Of a stretch of 42,310 nt of DNA, positions 23,133 through 31,911 are shown one piece after another. The notes under the pieces were generated by a model. That model was not told the DNA's origin. It made no database searches and saw only the letters and a list, made by a program, of their open reading frames with translations. The stretch's first letter is position 1, and each line of letters starts with the position of its first letter. The translations under genes and the position numbers were made by a program. The stretch is from assembly GCA_017650325.1 (NCBI GenBank), contig JAGCFC010000207.1, positions 1 to 42,310 of the forward strand, written 5' to 3'. The DNA is from Salinivirgaceae bacterium. Lineage in GTDB: Bacteria; Bacteroidota; Bacteroidia; Bacteroidales; SZUA-534.

Positions 23133-23987
23133 CTATTCACCATCTTTAAACTCCAAAATACCATGCGACAGCCGTTTTTCTTTTGGAGGAATCTCACTAT
23201 GGTTTTTATAAATACGCTCCAGATAATTCGATGTGTCGAATGGCACTTTGAATCTATGTCCTTCAAACTCCATTTCAGTCAATGGAAAAATCTCATTTTT
23301 CATTCTCAATCCATTAAACTGAGAGCCATACTCTATGACTAATTCGTTTGAATGAAATAACCGGCACCATAGTCGCACAACCGATACCAGACAAAACATG
23401 AACGGATAGAGAATCATTGCCAAGATATATTTGGTAGTTCCGTCAAAAAACAAATGATACCGACGTCGCATACATTTGCCGTATGTTTTCTCAACAAAAC
23501 GTTTTATAGGTAGCGTTCCGTTTTCGGCAACAAAAATGTCAATCCAAATATTTTCGGTTTTGCTTGACGCCACATTGCTATCGTCGATTGTAACTTTTCC
23601 GCATGTTTCGGAATCCCACTGCCCCACAATTCTTGTAACCGATTGCTTAGCATTGATTATTCGCGTCCAGGGGCGCGAGTTTTTTTTGCTTGCAGCCATA
23701 AGCCGTAATGGTTGTTTTATTTCAGATTCAGCCACTTCAACAAATCGCTTATGATCCTTCTTGAGCATACAAACATCGATATCGTCATCCCACGGAATGA
23801 ACCCTCCGTGCCGTTCAGCACCGAGCAACGTGCCATAATCAAGCCAATAGTCGATTTTATACTTGCGGCAGATTCGGTCAAACTCAATCAAAATGTCAAG
23901 TTCGCTTAATTGCAGTTTGCGCAGTAACGAGCCATCTGGATTGTACTCTTCGTGTAACTGTTTGTTTATATTAAGATTGTCATTCAT
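23133..23987 (-). CDS. LicD-family phosphotransferase
   Basis: A 284-residue protein. The LicD signature is clear at ~46-73: YWLDYGTLLGAERHGG followed by FIPWDDDIDVCM, where the Asp cluster binds metal and nucleotide. A hydrophobic segment (~186-208) suggests membrane association. LicD proteins transfer phosphocholine or polyol-phosphate to glycans; the family includes fukutin/FKRP, which transfer ribitol-phosphate from CDP-ribitol. The next operon gene, a CDP-polyol-type cytidylyltransferase, fits a polyol-phosphate donor. No choline kinase or licC-type gene is present in the window, arguing weakly against phosphocholine. Confidence 0.87.
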   Translation of the reverse strand: MNDNLNINKQLHEEYNPDGSLLRKLQLSELDILIEFDRICRKYKIDYWLDYGTLLGAERHGGFIPWDDDIDVCMLKKDHKRFVEVAESEIKQPLRLMAASKKNSRPWTRIINAKQSVTRIVGQWDSETCGKVTIDDSNVASSKTENIWIDIFVAENGTLPIKRFVEKTYGKCMRRRYHLFFDGTTKYILAMILYPFMFCLVSVVRLWCRLFHSNELVIEYGSQFNGLRMKNEIFPLTEMEFEGHRFKVPFDTSNYLERIYKNHSEIPPKEKRLSHGILEFKDGE

Positions 23988-24054
23988 AAAAAGATTCGTA
24001 TTATCAGTATCTTGGGCTGTTGCTATAATTGTTATTCCATATGTTTAATATTAC

Positions 24055-24810
24055 TCACCCCAACTGTCTCGAAAACGGATATTTCAACACTATTACCAAA
24101 TGAGCCGCTAATGTTCGGATTAGTCCAAAGTGGCTGCACATGATTTTATAGCGTTCAACCCACGATGCTTTGCGGTTTTTAGCCGATATGCCCGATATCA
24201 TGAATTTCGACAGGTAGCCATCCACATACACGTTGCATCGCGACTGTTCCAAAACGCCACAAACCCAATCATAATCAGCCGAATAACGATATTGCAGATT
24301 GTAATTTGGTGCAATGCTACGACGCACTAGTATCGATTGGTGGCAGACCACCAAACCATTTAACAAACTCTTGAATTGCAGGTTCTTCGGTGCAATTTTG
24401 TGACGTTCGCCGCATGGTATGCCGTTTTGGTCGATAATAAGTGTTTGGCCGTAAACCACATCGGCCTGCTCATTCGCAGCAATGGCATCGGAAACTTTTT
24501 GAGCAATGGTGCTGTCATAAATCTGGTCGCCGGCATTAACAAACCATACAAAATCGCCAGTAGCCATCCCAAGACCCTTGTTCATGGCATCGTAAAGACC
24601 TCTGTCGGGTTCGCTAATCCAACGGAACTCTATTGATTTTGCCTTCATTTCAGCCTCAAACGACTTGATGATTTCAACCGTTCCGTCAGTCGATTTGCCA
24701 TCGACAATGATGTATTCAATGTCGGTATGTGTCTGTTTCAAAACGCTTTGCATGGTTTCTTTAAGAAACTGCTCCGCGTTGAATGTTATGGTGATAATGG
24801 ATATTTTCAT
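24055..24810 (-). CDS. Family 2 glycosyltransferase
   Basis: A 251-residue GT-A fold enzyme. Visible motifs are ISIITITFNAEQFL at the start, IIVDGKSTDGT (~34-44), EPDRGLYDAMNKG and the D-containing donor/metal loop WFVNAGD (~88-94), then YRYSADYDW in the acceptor region. It resembles WcaA-type transferases that add one sugar to a lipid-linked oligosaccharide. It starts 12 bp after the flippase stop and is followed by the LicD gene after 67 bp. Donor and acceptor sugars are unknown. Confidence 0.9.
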   Translation of the reverse strand: MKISIITITFNAEQFLKETMQSVLKQTHTDIEYIIVDGKSTDGTVEIIKSFEAEMKAKSIEFRWISEPDRGLYDAMNKGLGMATGDFVWFVNAGDQIYDSTIAQKVSDAIAANEQADVVYGQTLIIDQNGIPCGERHKIAPKNLQFKSLLNGLVVCHQSILVRRSIAPNYNLQYRYSADYDWVCGVLEQSRCNVYVDGYLSKFMISGISAKNRKASWVERYKIMCSHFGLIRTLAAHLVIVLKYPFSRQLG

Positions 24811-24822
24811 CTTAAATATTAC

Positions 24823-26358
24823 TCATCGATTTTTGAAAGCGTTAATGTGCAGTTTCTCACAAACGGTCATCAACGTATTGCGTCGTTCGGTGGCTGTCAT
24901 TCCGATGAAAAGCACAGTTAGGGCGGTTGCCGCAAGCGATACCGCAGTTACCGCGAAGAATCGCAATATCTCGTTTTCAACCATCAACGACATAGCAATC
25001 GGCAGTGCCGAAGCTAATATTGTGACAACGACAACCGGAAAAACAACACTTGCTGCGTACCTTCTTAGCGAAAACCCCACACATTGGCGGACAAAAAGCA
25101 ACCGCACTAAAATTGCCAGAGTGCATACAACTATCGACACATAAAAGACAGTCTGTGGCGGAAAACCGAGTTTCAGCAGCAGATACGAGATTGGCAAAAT
25201 TGACAAAACAAAACCGCCAACGGCCAGATTGTAGTTCCGAATTTTGCCGTATGCCTGCATTGCGGCCGCCATTGGGTTGCCCAATGATTCAACAACTGCG
25301 TTGATAATGGCCAATCGTGTGAATATAACCGTATAATCTGGCACTTCTTTCAGCCATATGCCCAGCAGAAATGGCGTTTCAACAAGCACGGGCAGTGAAA
25401 CCGCAAGCATCAGAAAATAGGAGAATTTCGAACTTTGACAGACCAGTTTGAGCATGGCTTCGTTGTCGCCGACCGAGTACGATTTGATTATCTGCGGACG
25501 CACCGCCCAGTAAAAGTTTTCGGCAAAGGCTTGTAGGGTGATGAAAATTTTGTGAGCCAAGCCACGCGCAGCATTGACCACAGGTGAAAAGAAGATGTTG
25601 AGCAGAATGTTGAGTCCGTGACTTTTACAAATATTTGATAATGAGCCTATCATATTCCATCCTGCAAAGCCGAAAATCTCGAGAAAACGTTTTTTATCCC
25701 AGTAGAAGTTGAATTTGCATTCAGGGTAAAACACTCCGCAATATATAAGATAAAATATTGTTACCGAAGCGTTTACCGCAATCATTAACAGAGAGTATAA
25801 AATCAGTCTGTCGCCGCCGTAACGGGCAATCAAAAATGCAACACACAGATTACCAAGTACTTCAATCACACTCATATAGGCAAACACCTTCATCTTCTCT
25901 TTGGCGATTACCATTCCCGCAAACGGAGTCCGCATGATTGTGAACATAAACGACACCACGCTGCAATGAAGCACCCACCAGGCAGCATTGGTTCTGTTAG
26001 CTAGATGCATCTTATTATACATTAGCCAGATGCCCGAACCTTCGGCTAAGACGGCAACCACCACCATTATGGCGGCGAATACTATCACGCAAAGGCTGAA
26101 TGTGTGCCGCAGCTCTTCGAAATTGCCGCGACCCATCTCGTAAGAGTAGAATCGCTGACAAGATGTTGACATTGTGCTGCTTAAGAACGAGAACATCATC
26201 ACAATTCCGCCCACAGCATTGTAAATACCGAAATCGTCAACGCCAAGCGCATCGAGCACCACACGCGAGGTGTAGAGCCCCACAAGCATTATCAGCCCAA
26301 TGCACACATAGAGCAGCATGGTGTTTTTAGCTATCCGTTTCTGGTCGATTGCAGACAT
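24823..26358 (-). CDS. Polysaccharide flippase (Wzx/MOP superfamily)
   Basis: A 511-residue membrane protein. ATG 26358 is chosen because it lies just after a TACATTTG promoter box; the 18-residue upstream extension would run through that box. Twelve or more hydrophobic segments span the protein. The N-terminal SRVVLDALGVDDFGIYNAVGG segment is typical of Wzx-like oligosaccharide exporters. It would move lipid-linked glycan units across the inner membrane. It is the first gene of the six-gene operon and its best substrate marker, because it implies an undecaprenyl-linked intermediate. No wzy polymerase or ligase gene is recognisable in the operon. Confidence 0.88.
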   Translation of the reverse strand: MSAIDQKRIAKNTMLLYVCIGLIMLVGLYTSRVVLDALGVDDFGIYNAVGGIVMMFSFLSSTMSTSCQRFYSYEMGRGNFEELRHTFSLCVIVFAAIMVVVAVLAEGSGIWLMYNKMHLANRTNAAWWVLHCSVVSFMFTIMRTPFAGMVIAKEKMKVFAYMSVIEVLGNLCVAFLIARYGGDRLILYSLLMIAVNASVTIFYLIYCGVFYPECKFNFYWDKKRFLEIFGFAGWNMIGSLSNICKSHGLNILLNIFFSPVVNAARGLAHKIFITLQAFAENFYWAVRPQIIKSYSVGDNEAMLKLVCQSSKFSYFLMLAVSLPVLVETPFLLGIWLKEVPDYTVIFTRLAIINAVVESLGNPMAAAMQAYGKIRNYNLAVGGFVLSILPISYLLLKLGFPPQTVFYVSIVVCTLAILVRLLFVRQCVGFSLRRYAASVVFPVVVVTILASALPIAMSLMVENEILRFFAVTAVSLAATALTVLFIGMTATERRNTLMTVCEKLHINAFKNR

Positions 26359-26372
26359 AATGTTGTTTGTCG

Positions 26373-26380
26373 CAAATGTA
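26373..26380 (-). promoter_or_regulatory. -7 box (TACATTTG) of the polysaccharide operon
   Basis: On the minus strand TACATTTG fits TAnnTTTG and ends 14 bp upstream of the flippase ATG, giving a leader of roughly ten bases. No strong -33 TTTG at the expected distance. Downstream gene spacing is short throughout the operon, which supports this as its main promoter. Confidence 0.5.
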
Positions 26381-26481
26381 ACTTTTTCGCGTTTTCGATA
26401 ACCATTTGGCAATACAATTACAGGAACGTTCCAACTTTCACTTCTTTTTTGTTCCTTTGTTGCATTCTAAATAGCAAAAAG

Positions 26482-27522
26482 ATGGGCATCGAGTCAATCC
26501 GTTTCACTAACAAGATACTGCTGATTTTTGCAGTTGTTCTTGCGCTTTATCTTCTTAAGGTACTGTCGTTTATATTTGTTCCACTGGCCTTTGCCTGTTT
26601 TTTCTCGATAATGTTTCTGCCGTTTATGCGGTGGGCAAACAAACGGCGACTTCCAAAATATTTCTCGCTCATCATTGTTATGGTGATGATTGCCGTTTTG
26701 CTAGTCGGATCGTTCAAGGTTATTGAGCTGTCGGGCAGTGAGATTCTTGAAGGCCGCACCGAAATGTACCAGCACCTCGACCAAAAGCTCGGCCATGCCA
26801 TCGAACCGTATATCCAGCTTTTTGAAATCGATGTTAAGGACGATGAGGGTCTGATTCGCGGTCTGGTGCACAGCAGCGATGTTACAAAAGCCGTTGTAAG
26901 TCTTGTCGGCCCGGGTCTTATCCACATTAAAAACTTCTGTTCAACAGTAGGCATCACCCTCTTTTTGATGCTACTGATTATGGCCGGATCAATCAACTTC
27001 AAACTGGTGATGCAGGAAACTCTTTTTTCTCGCCCCACACAGGCTACGGATGTTTTCATGAAGATTGAAAGCAGCATTTCGAAATTTCTGTCAGTGAAAA
27101 TCGGCACCAGCCTGATAACTGGTATTTGTTTCGGAATTGCGTGCTGGGCATTTGGTGTAAGTTTCCCTCTCTTGTGGGGTATTCTGGCTTTCGGCTTGAA
27201 TTTCATACAGATGTTAGGTTCCATATTCGTCACCATTGCTGTCTGCCTGATGGCGATTATCGATATTGAGCATCCAGGTGTTCTTACAGCCGCAATTATC
27301 ATATTCATCGGCATTCAACTGCTTGTCGGATCGGTAATTGAACCTATCCTTATGGGTAAATCATTTAAGATCAATGTGGTGACAGTATTGTTAATGCTTC
27401 TTTTCTGGGGCTTCCTTTGGGGCATAGCCGGTATGATTTTGGCAGTGCCTATGGCAGTGCTGATTAAAATTCTGTGCGAGCAGTTTGAACATACGCAAGG
27501 CATTGCGCGGATTATGAGCTGA
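26482..27522 (+). CDS. AI-2E family transporter (PerM-like)
   Basis: 346 residues from ATG 26482; an earlier in-frame TTG would add a Cys-rich tail outside the conserved region. Seven or eight hydrophobic segments are arranged as in the AI-2E/PerM family: two near the N-terminus (~13-70), a large middle domain (~75-145), then a helix bundle with GIL.FGLNFI..LGS and a final EPILMGKSFKINVVTVLLML segment. Members include AI-2 exporters, Na+/H+ antiporters and proteins of unknown function, so autoinducer transport should not be assumed. It is divergent from the flippase operon. Confidence 0.87.
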   Translation: MGIESIRFTNKILLIFAVVLALYLLKVLSFIFVPLAFACFFSIMFLPFMRWANKRRLPKYFSLIIVMVMIAVLLVGSFKVIELSGSEILEGRTEMYQHLDQKLGHAIEPYIQLFEIDVKDDEGLIRGLVHSSDVTKAVVSLVGPGLIHIKNFCSTVGITLFLMLLIMAGSINFKLVMQETLFSRPTQATDVFMKIESSISKFLSVKIGTSLITGICFGIACWAFGVSFPLLWGILAFGLNFIQMLGSIFVTIAVCLMAIIDIEHPGVLTAAIIIFIGIQLLVGSVIEPILMGKSFKINVVTVLLMLLFWGFLWGIAGMILAVPMAVLIKILCEQFEHTQGIARIMS

Positions 27523-27568
27523 CGCTAGCCGTGTTTGTTTGAACATATTCTATCGGCATAATTGCCAG

Positions 27569-27604
27569 TTCGGTGGTTTCTCCGCCGAAAACTTTTCTAT
27601 TTTA
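27569..27604 (+). terminator. Possible terminator after the AI-2E-family gene
   Basis: The stem TTCGGTGG (27569-27576) / CCGCCGAA (27582-27589) has one G-T pair and a 5-base loop, and is followed by AAACTTTTCTATTTT. The T tract is imperfect and offset from the stem, so termination efficiency is uncertain. Confidence 0.45.
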
Positions 27605-27624
27605 GCATTGTAATTTTTGAAATA

Positions 27625-28329
27625 ATGAAAGGCAATTTATACTTGATACCCACAACGTTAGGCGAGCAGCAGCCTGCCGATGTCATTCCCGCAAAGGTGT
27701 TGGGCATTGCGGCGCAGTTGCGGCATTTTGTTGTCGAGAACACACGCACCGCACGGCGTTTTCTGCGTGCCGTTGACCCTGAATTCCCGATTGATGACTC
27801 TGATTTTGTGGAACTTAACGAACATACCGACTTGTCAACCATCGGCCAGTATCTCGATGCCTGTGAACGTGGCGAGCACATAGGACTGATGTCGGAGGCG
27901 GGTGTTCCCGCTGTTGCCGACCCAGGAAACGCTGTGGTGGCAATGGCTCACAGCAAGGGCATCCGCGTGGTGCCGATGTCGGGGCCGTCGTCAATCATTT
28001 TGTCGATGATGGCATCGGGGCTGAATGGCCAGAATTTTGCTTTCAACGGCTATCTGCCTGTGAAGCCTGCCGAGCGGGCCAAAGCCATCCGTAACTACGA
28101 AAAGCGCTCATTGACAGAAGGTCAGACGCAACTTTTCATCGAGGCGCCGTATCGCAACAATGCCTTGTTCGACGACCTGATGCACAATCTTCGCCACGAG
28201 ACGCGCCTGTGTATTGCCGCTGACATCACGCTCGAAACCGAGTTCATTCTGACGCTGACTGTGGGCGAATGGCTCAAACGTAAACCCGAATTGCACAAAC
28301 GTCCCGCAATTTTTGCTATATTAGCGTAG
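27625..28329 (+). CDS. RsmI-like SAM-dependent methyltransferase (tetrapyrrole-methylase fold)
   Basis: 234 residues from ATG 27625, chosen because the family start 'G.LYLIPT.LG' follows at once. The motifs GLMSEAGVPAVADPGNAVV, V.P(M)SGPSSI, SGLNGQNFAFNGYLP and the basic segment after it match RsmI, which 2'-O-methylates C1402 of 16S rRNA with RsmH modifying the same base. Bacteroidota commonly carry a short RsmI relative beside the true enzyme, and the sequence alone does not settle which this is. It precedes adenosine deaminase across a 73-bp spacer containing GCTCA-type repeats. Confidence 0.85.
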   Translation: MKGNLYLIPTTLGEQQPADVIPAKVLGIAAQLRHFVVENTRTARRFLRAVDPEFPIDDSDFVELNEHTDLSTIGQYLDACERGEHIGLMSEAGVPAVADPGNAVVAMAHSKGIRVVPMSGPSSIILSMMASGLNGQNFAFNGYLPVKPAERAKAIRNYEKRSLTEGQTQLFIEAPYRNNALFDDLMHNLRHETRLCIAADITLETEFILTLTVGEWLKRKPELHKRPAIFAILA

Positions 28330-28402
28330 TTTTTAAATTGAAAATTATGTGCTCACGGCTCATCGCTCATTGCTGATAGCCAAACTTAAAACTTACAACG
28401 CT

Positions 28403-29458
28403 ATGGAACTTACCCGCGAATTTGTCAAGAGCCTGCCGAAGGCCGAACTGCACTGCCATCTCGATGGCTCGATGCGCCTGTCGACGATTTTGGAACTTGC
28501 TAAAGAACAAAACGTTAAACTGCCAACCGACGACCCGAAGAAACTCGAGTCGATGCTCAAGGTGGGTATGGATTGCCCAAGTTTGGAAGTCTATCTTAAG
28601 GCATTCGATATAACTTGCTCTGTGCTACAGACTTACGATTCGCTTGTAAGGGCAACATACGAGTTGGCTGAGGATTGTGCCGCTGAAAATGTATGGTATC
28701 TCGAGATTCGTTTCTCGCCTATCTTGCACGTTAACAAAGGTTTGAAACTGACCGAAGTGATTGACGCCGTGCTTGAGGGCAAGGCCAAAGCCGAGCGCGA
28801 TTTCAACATCAAGGTCGGAATCATTGTCTGCGGATTGCGCCACTCAACGCCCGAAACATCGTTGTTGCTGGCCGAGCTGGCTGTAGCTTACAAGAACCGC
28901 GGGGTGGTGGGCTACGATTTGGCAGGTGCCGAGGATGGTTTCCCTGCAAAGGACCACAAAGAAGCTTTCGACTTGATTATCAATAACAATATCAACACCA
29001 CAGTGCACGCTGGCGAGGCTTACGGGCCACAATCAATCCATCAGGCGCTGCATATGGTGAGTGCCAACCGTATTGGCCATGGCACACGCTTGCGCGAGGA
29101 TGGCGACCTTCTCAACTACGTCAACGACCACCGCATTCCGCTCGAGATGTGCGTGACATCGAACTTGCAGACCAAGGCCGTCGATTCAATCGAGAAGCAC
29201 CCCGTCAAATTCTATTTCGATTTGGGCATCCGCGTTACCATCAATACCGATAACCGCCTGATTTCCAATACAACTCTCACCGACGAGTATATGCTGGTGA
29301 TTGAGAAGTTCGGATTCACGCCAAGCGAACTAAAATATTTGATAATAAACGGATTCAAATCGGCATTCCTGCCTTTGAAAGAGAAAGTTGATATAATTCA
29401 GAAGGTAACCGCCGTTCTTGAAGAAAAAGGATTGATTATCCGTCGTGATTATATTTGA
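28403..29458 (+). CDS. add: Adenosine deaminase
   Basis: 351 residues from ATG 28403, the usual length. The zinc-site and catalytic motifs are complete: AELHCHLDGS (HxH, ~13-22), VHAGE (~201-205, catalytic Glu), RIGHGTRL (~226-233) and the Asp motif INTDNR (~280-285). It deaminates adenosine and deoxyadenosine to inosine forms in purine salvage. The next gene begins 2 bp after its stop, so it is probably co-transcribed with the TPR/OmpA protein, a combination with no obvious functional link. Confidence 0.93.
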   Translation: MELTREFVKSLPKAELHCHLDGSMRLSTILELAKEQNVKLPTDDPKKLESMLKVGMDCPSLEVYLKAFDITCSVLQTYDSLVRATYELAEDCAAENVWYLEIRFSPILHVNKGLKLTEVIDAVLEGKAKAERDFNIKVGIIVCGLRHSTPETSLLLAELAVAYKNRGVVGYDLAGAEDGFPAKDHKEAFDLIINNNINTTVHAGEAYGPQSIHQALHMVSANRIGHGTRLREDGDLLNYVNDHRIPLEMCVTSNLQTKAVDSIEKHPVKFYFDLGIRVTINTDNRLISNTTLTDEYMLVIEKFGFTPSELKYLIINGFKSAFLPLKEKVDIIQKVTAVLEEKGLIIRRDYI

Positions 29459-29460
29459 TT

Positions 29461-31413
29461 ATGAACAAGTTAATTAAGATTATAGCAACAGTTGCGCTGC
29501 TTGTCGCTGCGGTAGTTGCCAACGCCCAGCACGAGGCATTGACAACCACTAATTCGAGCCGCGCAAAGTCATATTACTACAATGCGAAGGGGCTTTTCAA
29601 CAAACGCGATTTTGTCAACGCCGAAATCGAGATAAACAAAGCCATCAATGCCGACGACCGCTTTCTTGAGGCCTATTTGTTGAAGGCCGAGCTTTGCAAC
29701 GAGGGTGGTTTCAGCGAGTGCGTCATTGAGTCACTGCTTGCGGCCCGAGCCATCGATTCCACGTTCTTTCCCTATCTCGATTATAATCTGGCCAACGCTC
29801 TTTACGATAATGGCCGGTATACAGACGCAAAGCATTATTACTCAATGTTTTTGAATAATCCGAAAGCTAATGCCAAGTCGAAGGAGCTGACATTGCAATA
29901 TATTGATAAATGTCAGGTAGCCATTGATTTAGTGAATCACGCGGTACCGTTTGAGCCAAAGTCGTTGGGCACAGATTTGGAACTGCCTTACGAACAGTAT
30001 TGGCCGTCGCTTTCGCTCGATGGCAAAACAATGGTTTTCACCATGCTATTGCCTGATAGCCTGCATTTTTATCCCGACGGTTCTATTGTTAGACAAGAAG
30101 ACTTTTACGTTACACGATTTATCGATGGTAAGTGGCAGCCGGCAGTTCCCATTGGTGCGCCAATCAATACAACTGGTAACGAAGGTGCACAGCAGATTTC
30201 TGCTGATGGTAACACTTTGGTTTTCACGGGTTGCAACCGCCGCGACGGATTCGGAAAGTGCGACATTTATTTCGCTCGGAAAAACGTGTACGGCCAATGG
30301 AGCAAACCTTATAATGCCGGCGGAGTCGTCAATGGTCCGTCAGCCGACAAGCAACCATGTCTCTCACCCGACGGACGATTCCTATATTTCTCGTCGGATC
30401 GTGCCGGAGGTTTGGGCAAGATGGATATTTGGGTTTCGGAACTCGATGCCAACGGTAAATGGGGCAAACCAAAGAATCTTGGAGCGCCGATTAATACCCC
30501 CGGTGATGATATTTGCCCGTTCATTCATCCTGATAATCAAACACTTTATTTCAGCTCTGATGGCCACCCCGGATTGGGAAATAAAGATATTTTTATGTCG
30601 CGTCGCGACAGTACCGGTAAATGGTCGGAGCCTGTGAATTTGGGCTACCCGATAAACACTCATCGCGAAGAGATAGGATTGGTGGTTGATAATCAAGGCA
30701 CAACAGCATATTTCTCATCAAACGCATACAGCGCCACAAAAAACATCTACACTTTTGATCTGCCCGAAGCAGTCAGACCGAATCCGGTTTCGTACGTAAA
30801 TGGTTTGGTGACAGATGCAAAGACTCTTCAGCCGCTTAAAGCGCAGGTGCAGCTGCTCAATCTGAAGTCGGGCGACACGGTTATGTCGGTTGCATCGAGT
30901 GCCGAAACTGGCGATTTTCTTGTCAGTTTGCCTGTTGGCCGCCAATACGCCATGCTGGCCACAAGTCCTGGTTATTTGTTTAATTCGCAGCATTTTGATC
31001 TTGAGGGGACATACACGGCCACAAAGCCTTACTCTGTCAATATTAGACTGGAGAAGCCTGAAATTGGTTCTAATACCATTCTGCGTAACATCTTCTTTAA
31101 GTTCGACTCGTTTGAGCTTATGCCGCAGTCGTTTGTGGAGCTCGATCGGATGGCTGATTTCATTAAAAACAGCGCAGGAATCAGGTTTGAGATAGGCGGA
31201 CATACCGATAATGTGGGAAAGACTGATTATAATCAGCAGCTTTCGGAGAAACGCGCAAAAACCGTTTGCGATTACCTTTTGAAGAAAGGTGTCGATGCCA
31301 GCCAATTGTCGTTCAAAGGCTATGGCGCATCTGCCCCGATTGGCGACAATGCTACGCAGGAAGGTCGCGAGATGAACAGACGGACGGAGTTGAAGGTGCT
31401 TGAATTGAAATAG
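29461..31413 (+). CDS. TPR-PD40 propeller-CRD-OmpA protein (PorE-like)
   Basis: 650 residues from ATG 29461, right after the signal-peptide start MNKLIKIIATVALLVAAVVANAQ. Domains in order: TPR-like helices (~30-150); a WD40-like PD40 beta-propeller (~160-430) with repeats such as SLDGKTMVF, SADGNTLVF, SPDGRFLYFSSDR and HPDNQTLYFSSDG; a carboxypeptidase-regulatory-like domain (~438-530); and an OmpA peptidoglycan-binding domain (~540-650) with FKFDS, GHTDNVG and NRRTEL. This is the order of T9SS component PorE (PG1058), which tethers the complex to peptidoglycan. Two LRR proteins in this window carry T9SS tails, so the link is plausible. Unlike PorE, the signal peptide has no lipobox Cys. Other Bacteroidota OmpA proteins share this architecture. 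Confidence 0.83.
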   Translation: MNKLIKIIATVALLVAAVVANAQHEALTTTNSSRAKSYYYNAKGLFNKRDFVNAEIEINKAINADDRFLEAYLLKAELCNEGGFSECVIESLLAARAIDSTFFPYLDYNLANALYDNGRYTDAKHYYSMFLNNPKANAKSKELTLQYIDKCQVAIDLVNHAVPFEPKSLGTDLELPYEQYWPSLSLDGKTMVFTMLLPDSLHFYPDGSIVRQEDFYVTRFIDGKWQPAVPIGAPINTTGNEGAQQISADGNTLVFTGCNRRDGFGKCDIYFARKNVYGQWSKPYNAGGVVNGPSADKQPCLSPDGRFLYFSSDRAGGLGKMDIWVSELDANGKWGKPKNLGAPINTPGDDICPFIHPDNQTLYFSSDGHPGLGNKDIFMSRRDSTGKWSEPVNLGYPINTHREEIGLVVDNQGTTAYFSSNAYSATKNIYTFDLPEAVRPNPVSYVNGLVTDAKTLQPLKAQVQLLNLKSGDTVMSVASSAETGDFLVSLPVGRQYAMLATSPGYLFNSQHFDLEGTYTATKPYSVNIRLEKPEIGSNTILRNIFFKFDSFELMPQSFVELDRMADFIKNSAGIRFEIGGHTDNVGKTDYNQQLSEKRAKTVCDYLLKKGVDASQLSFKGYGASAPIGDNATQEGREMNRRTELKVLELK

Positions 31414-31428
31414 GAGAGTTTTGCGGAT

Positions 31429-31462
31429 AAAAAAAGCACAACCACAGGTTGTGCTTTTTTTA
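31429..31462. terminator. Bidirectional hairpin terminator
   Basis: The perfect stem AGCACAACC (31435-31443) / GGTTGTGCT (31447-31455) with a 3-base loop is flanked by A on the left and T on the right. It serves the plus-strand OmpA-family gene and the convergent thioesterase operon on the minus strand. Confidence 0.9.
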
Positions 31463-31500
31463 TTGATAGTCAATGTTTCGACTTTATTCTGCAAGATGGA

Positions 31501-31911
31501 TTATTCCGTCGGAATCTCTTGTTTTGTCCTGAACAATCCGACTTTCACATTGGCAAGTTTTTCGCCGTTGCACCAGACGTTCACATCGCACGAACAGAGG
31601 TTGTGGGTTTGCGAAATCACTTCGGCTTCGGCCGTCAGAAGACCACTGTTGCAGTTCCTGAAAAATGAGATGTCGGCATTGATTGAAACAGCAACTCGCC
31701 CTAAGGAGAACCCCGCCACAGCCGCCGAAAAATCGGCAATTGTGAATAACAGTCCGCCTTGAATGGCATCGATGCCGTTAAGGTGTTTGTCGGCAATAGC
31801 AACTTCGCACTTGGCGTAACCTTCGCGGCATTCCACAATCTCAATTCCGCAATTCTCAACAAAACGGTCTCTGCCAAAAAAACGCTTGGCAGTAGTTAGT
31901 AAATCAGCCAT
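31501..31911 (-). CDS. PaaI-family hotdog-fold thioesterase
   Basis: 136 residues. The hotdog motif GIDAIQGGLLFTIADFSAAV (~46-65) and the strand pattern VSINADISFFRN match PaaI-type acyl-CoA thioesterases, cytosolic homotetramers that hydrolyse acyl- or phenylacetyl-CoA. The ATG directly abuts the stop of the ACT-domain gene (TAA then ATG with no gap), so the two are translated from one mRNA. In Bacteroidota these two often follow a phenylacetate-CoA ligase, which is absent from this window. Confidence 0.85.
   Translation of the reverse strand: MADLLTTAKRFFGRDRFVENCGIEIVECREGYAKCEVAIADKHLNGIDAIQGGLLFTIADFSAAVAGFSLGRVAVSINADISFFRNCNSGLLTAEAEVISQTHNLCSCDVNVWCNGEKLANVKVGLFRTKQEIPTE

Noticed and set aside
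26482..27522. Quorum-sensing (AI-2) export function
   Set aside because: The family name covers proteins with other transport roles, and no AI-2 synthesis gene is nearby.
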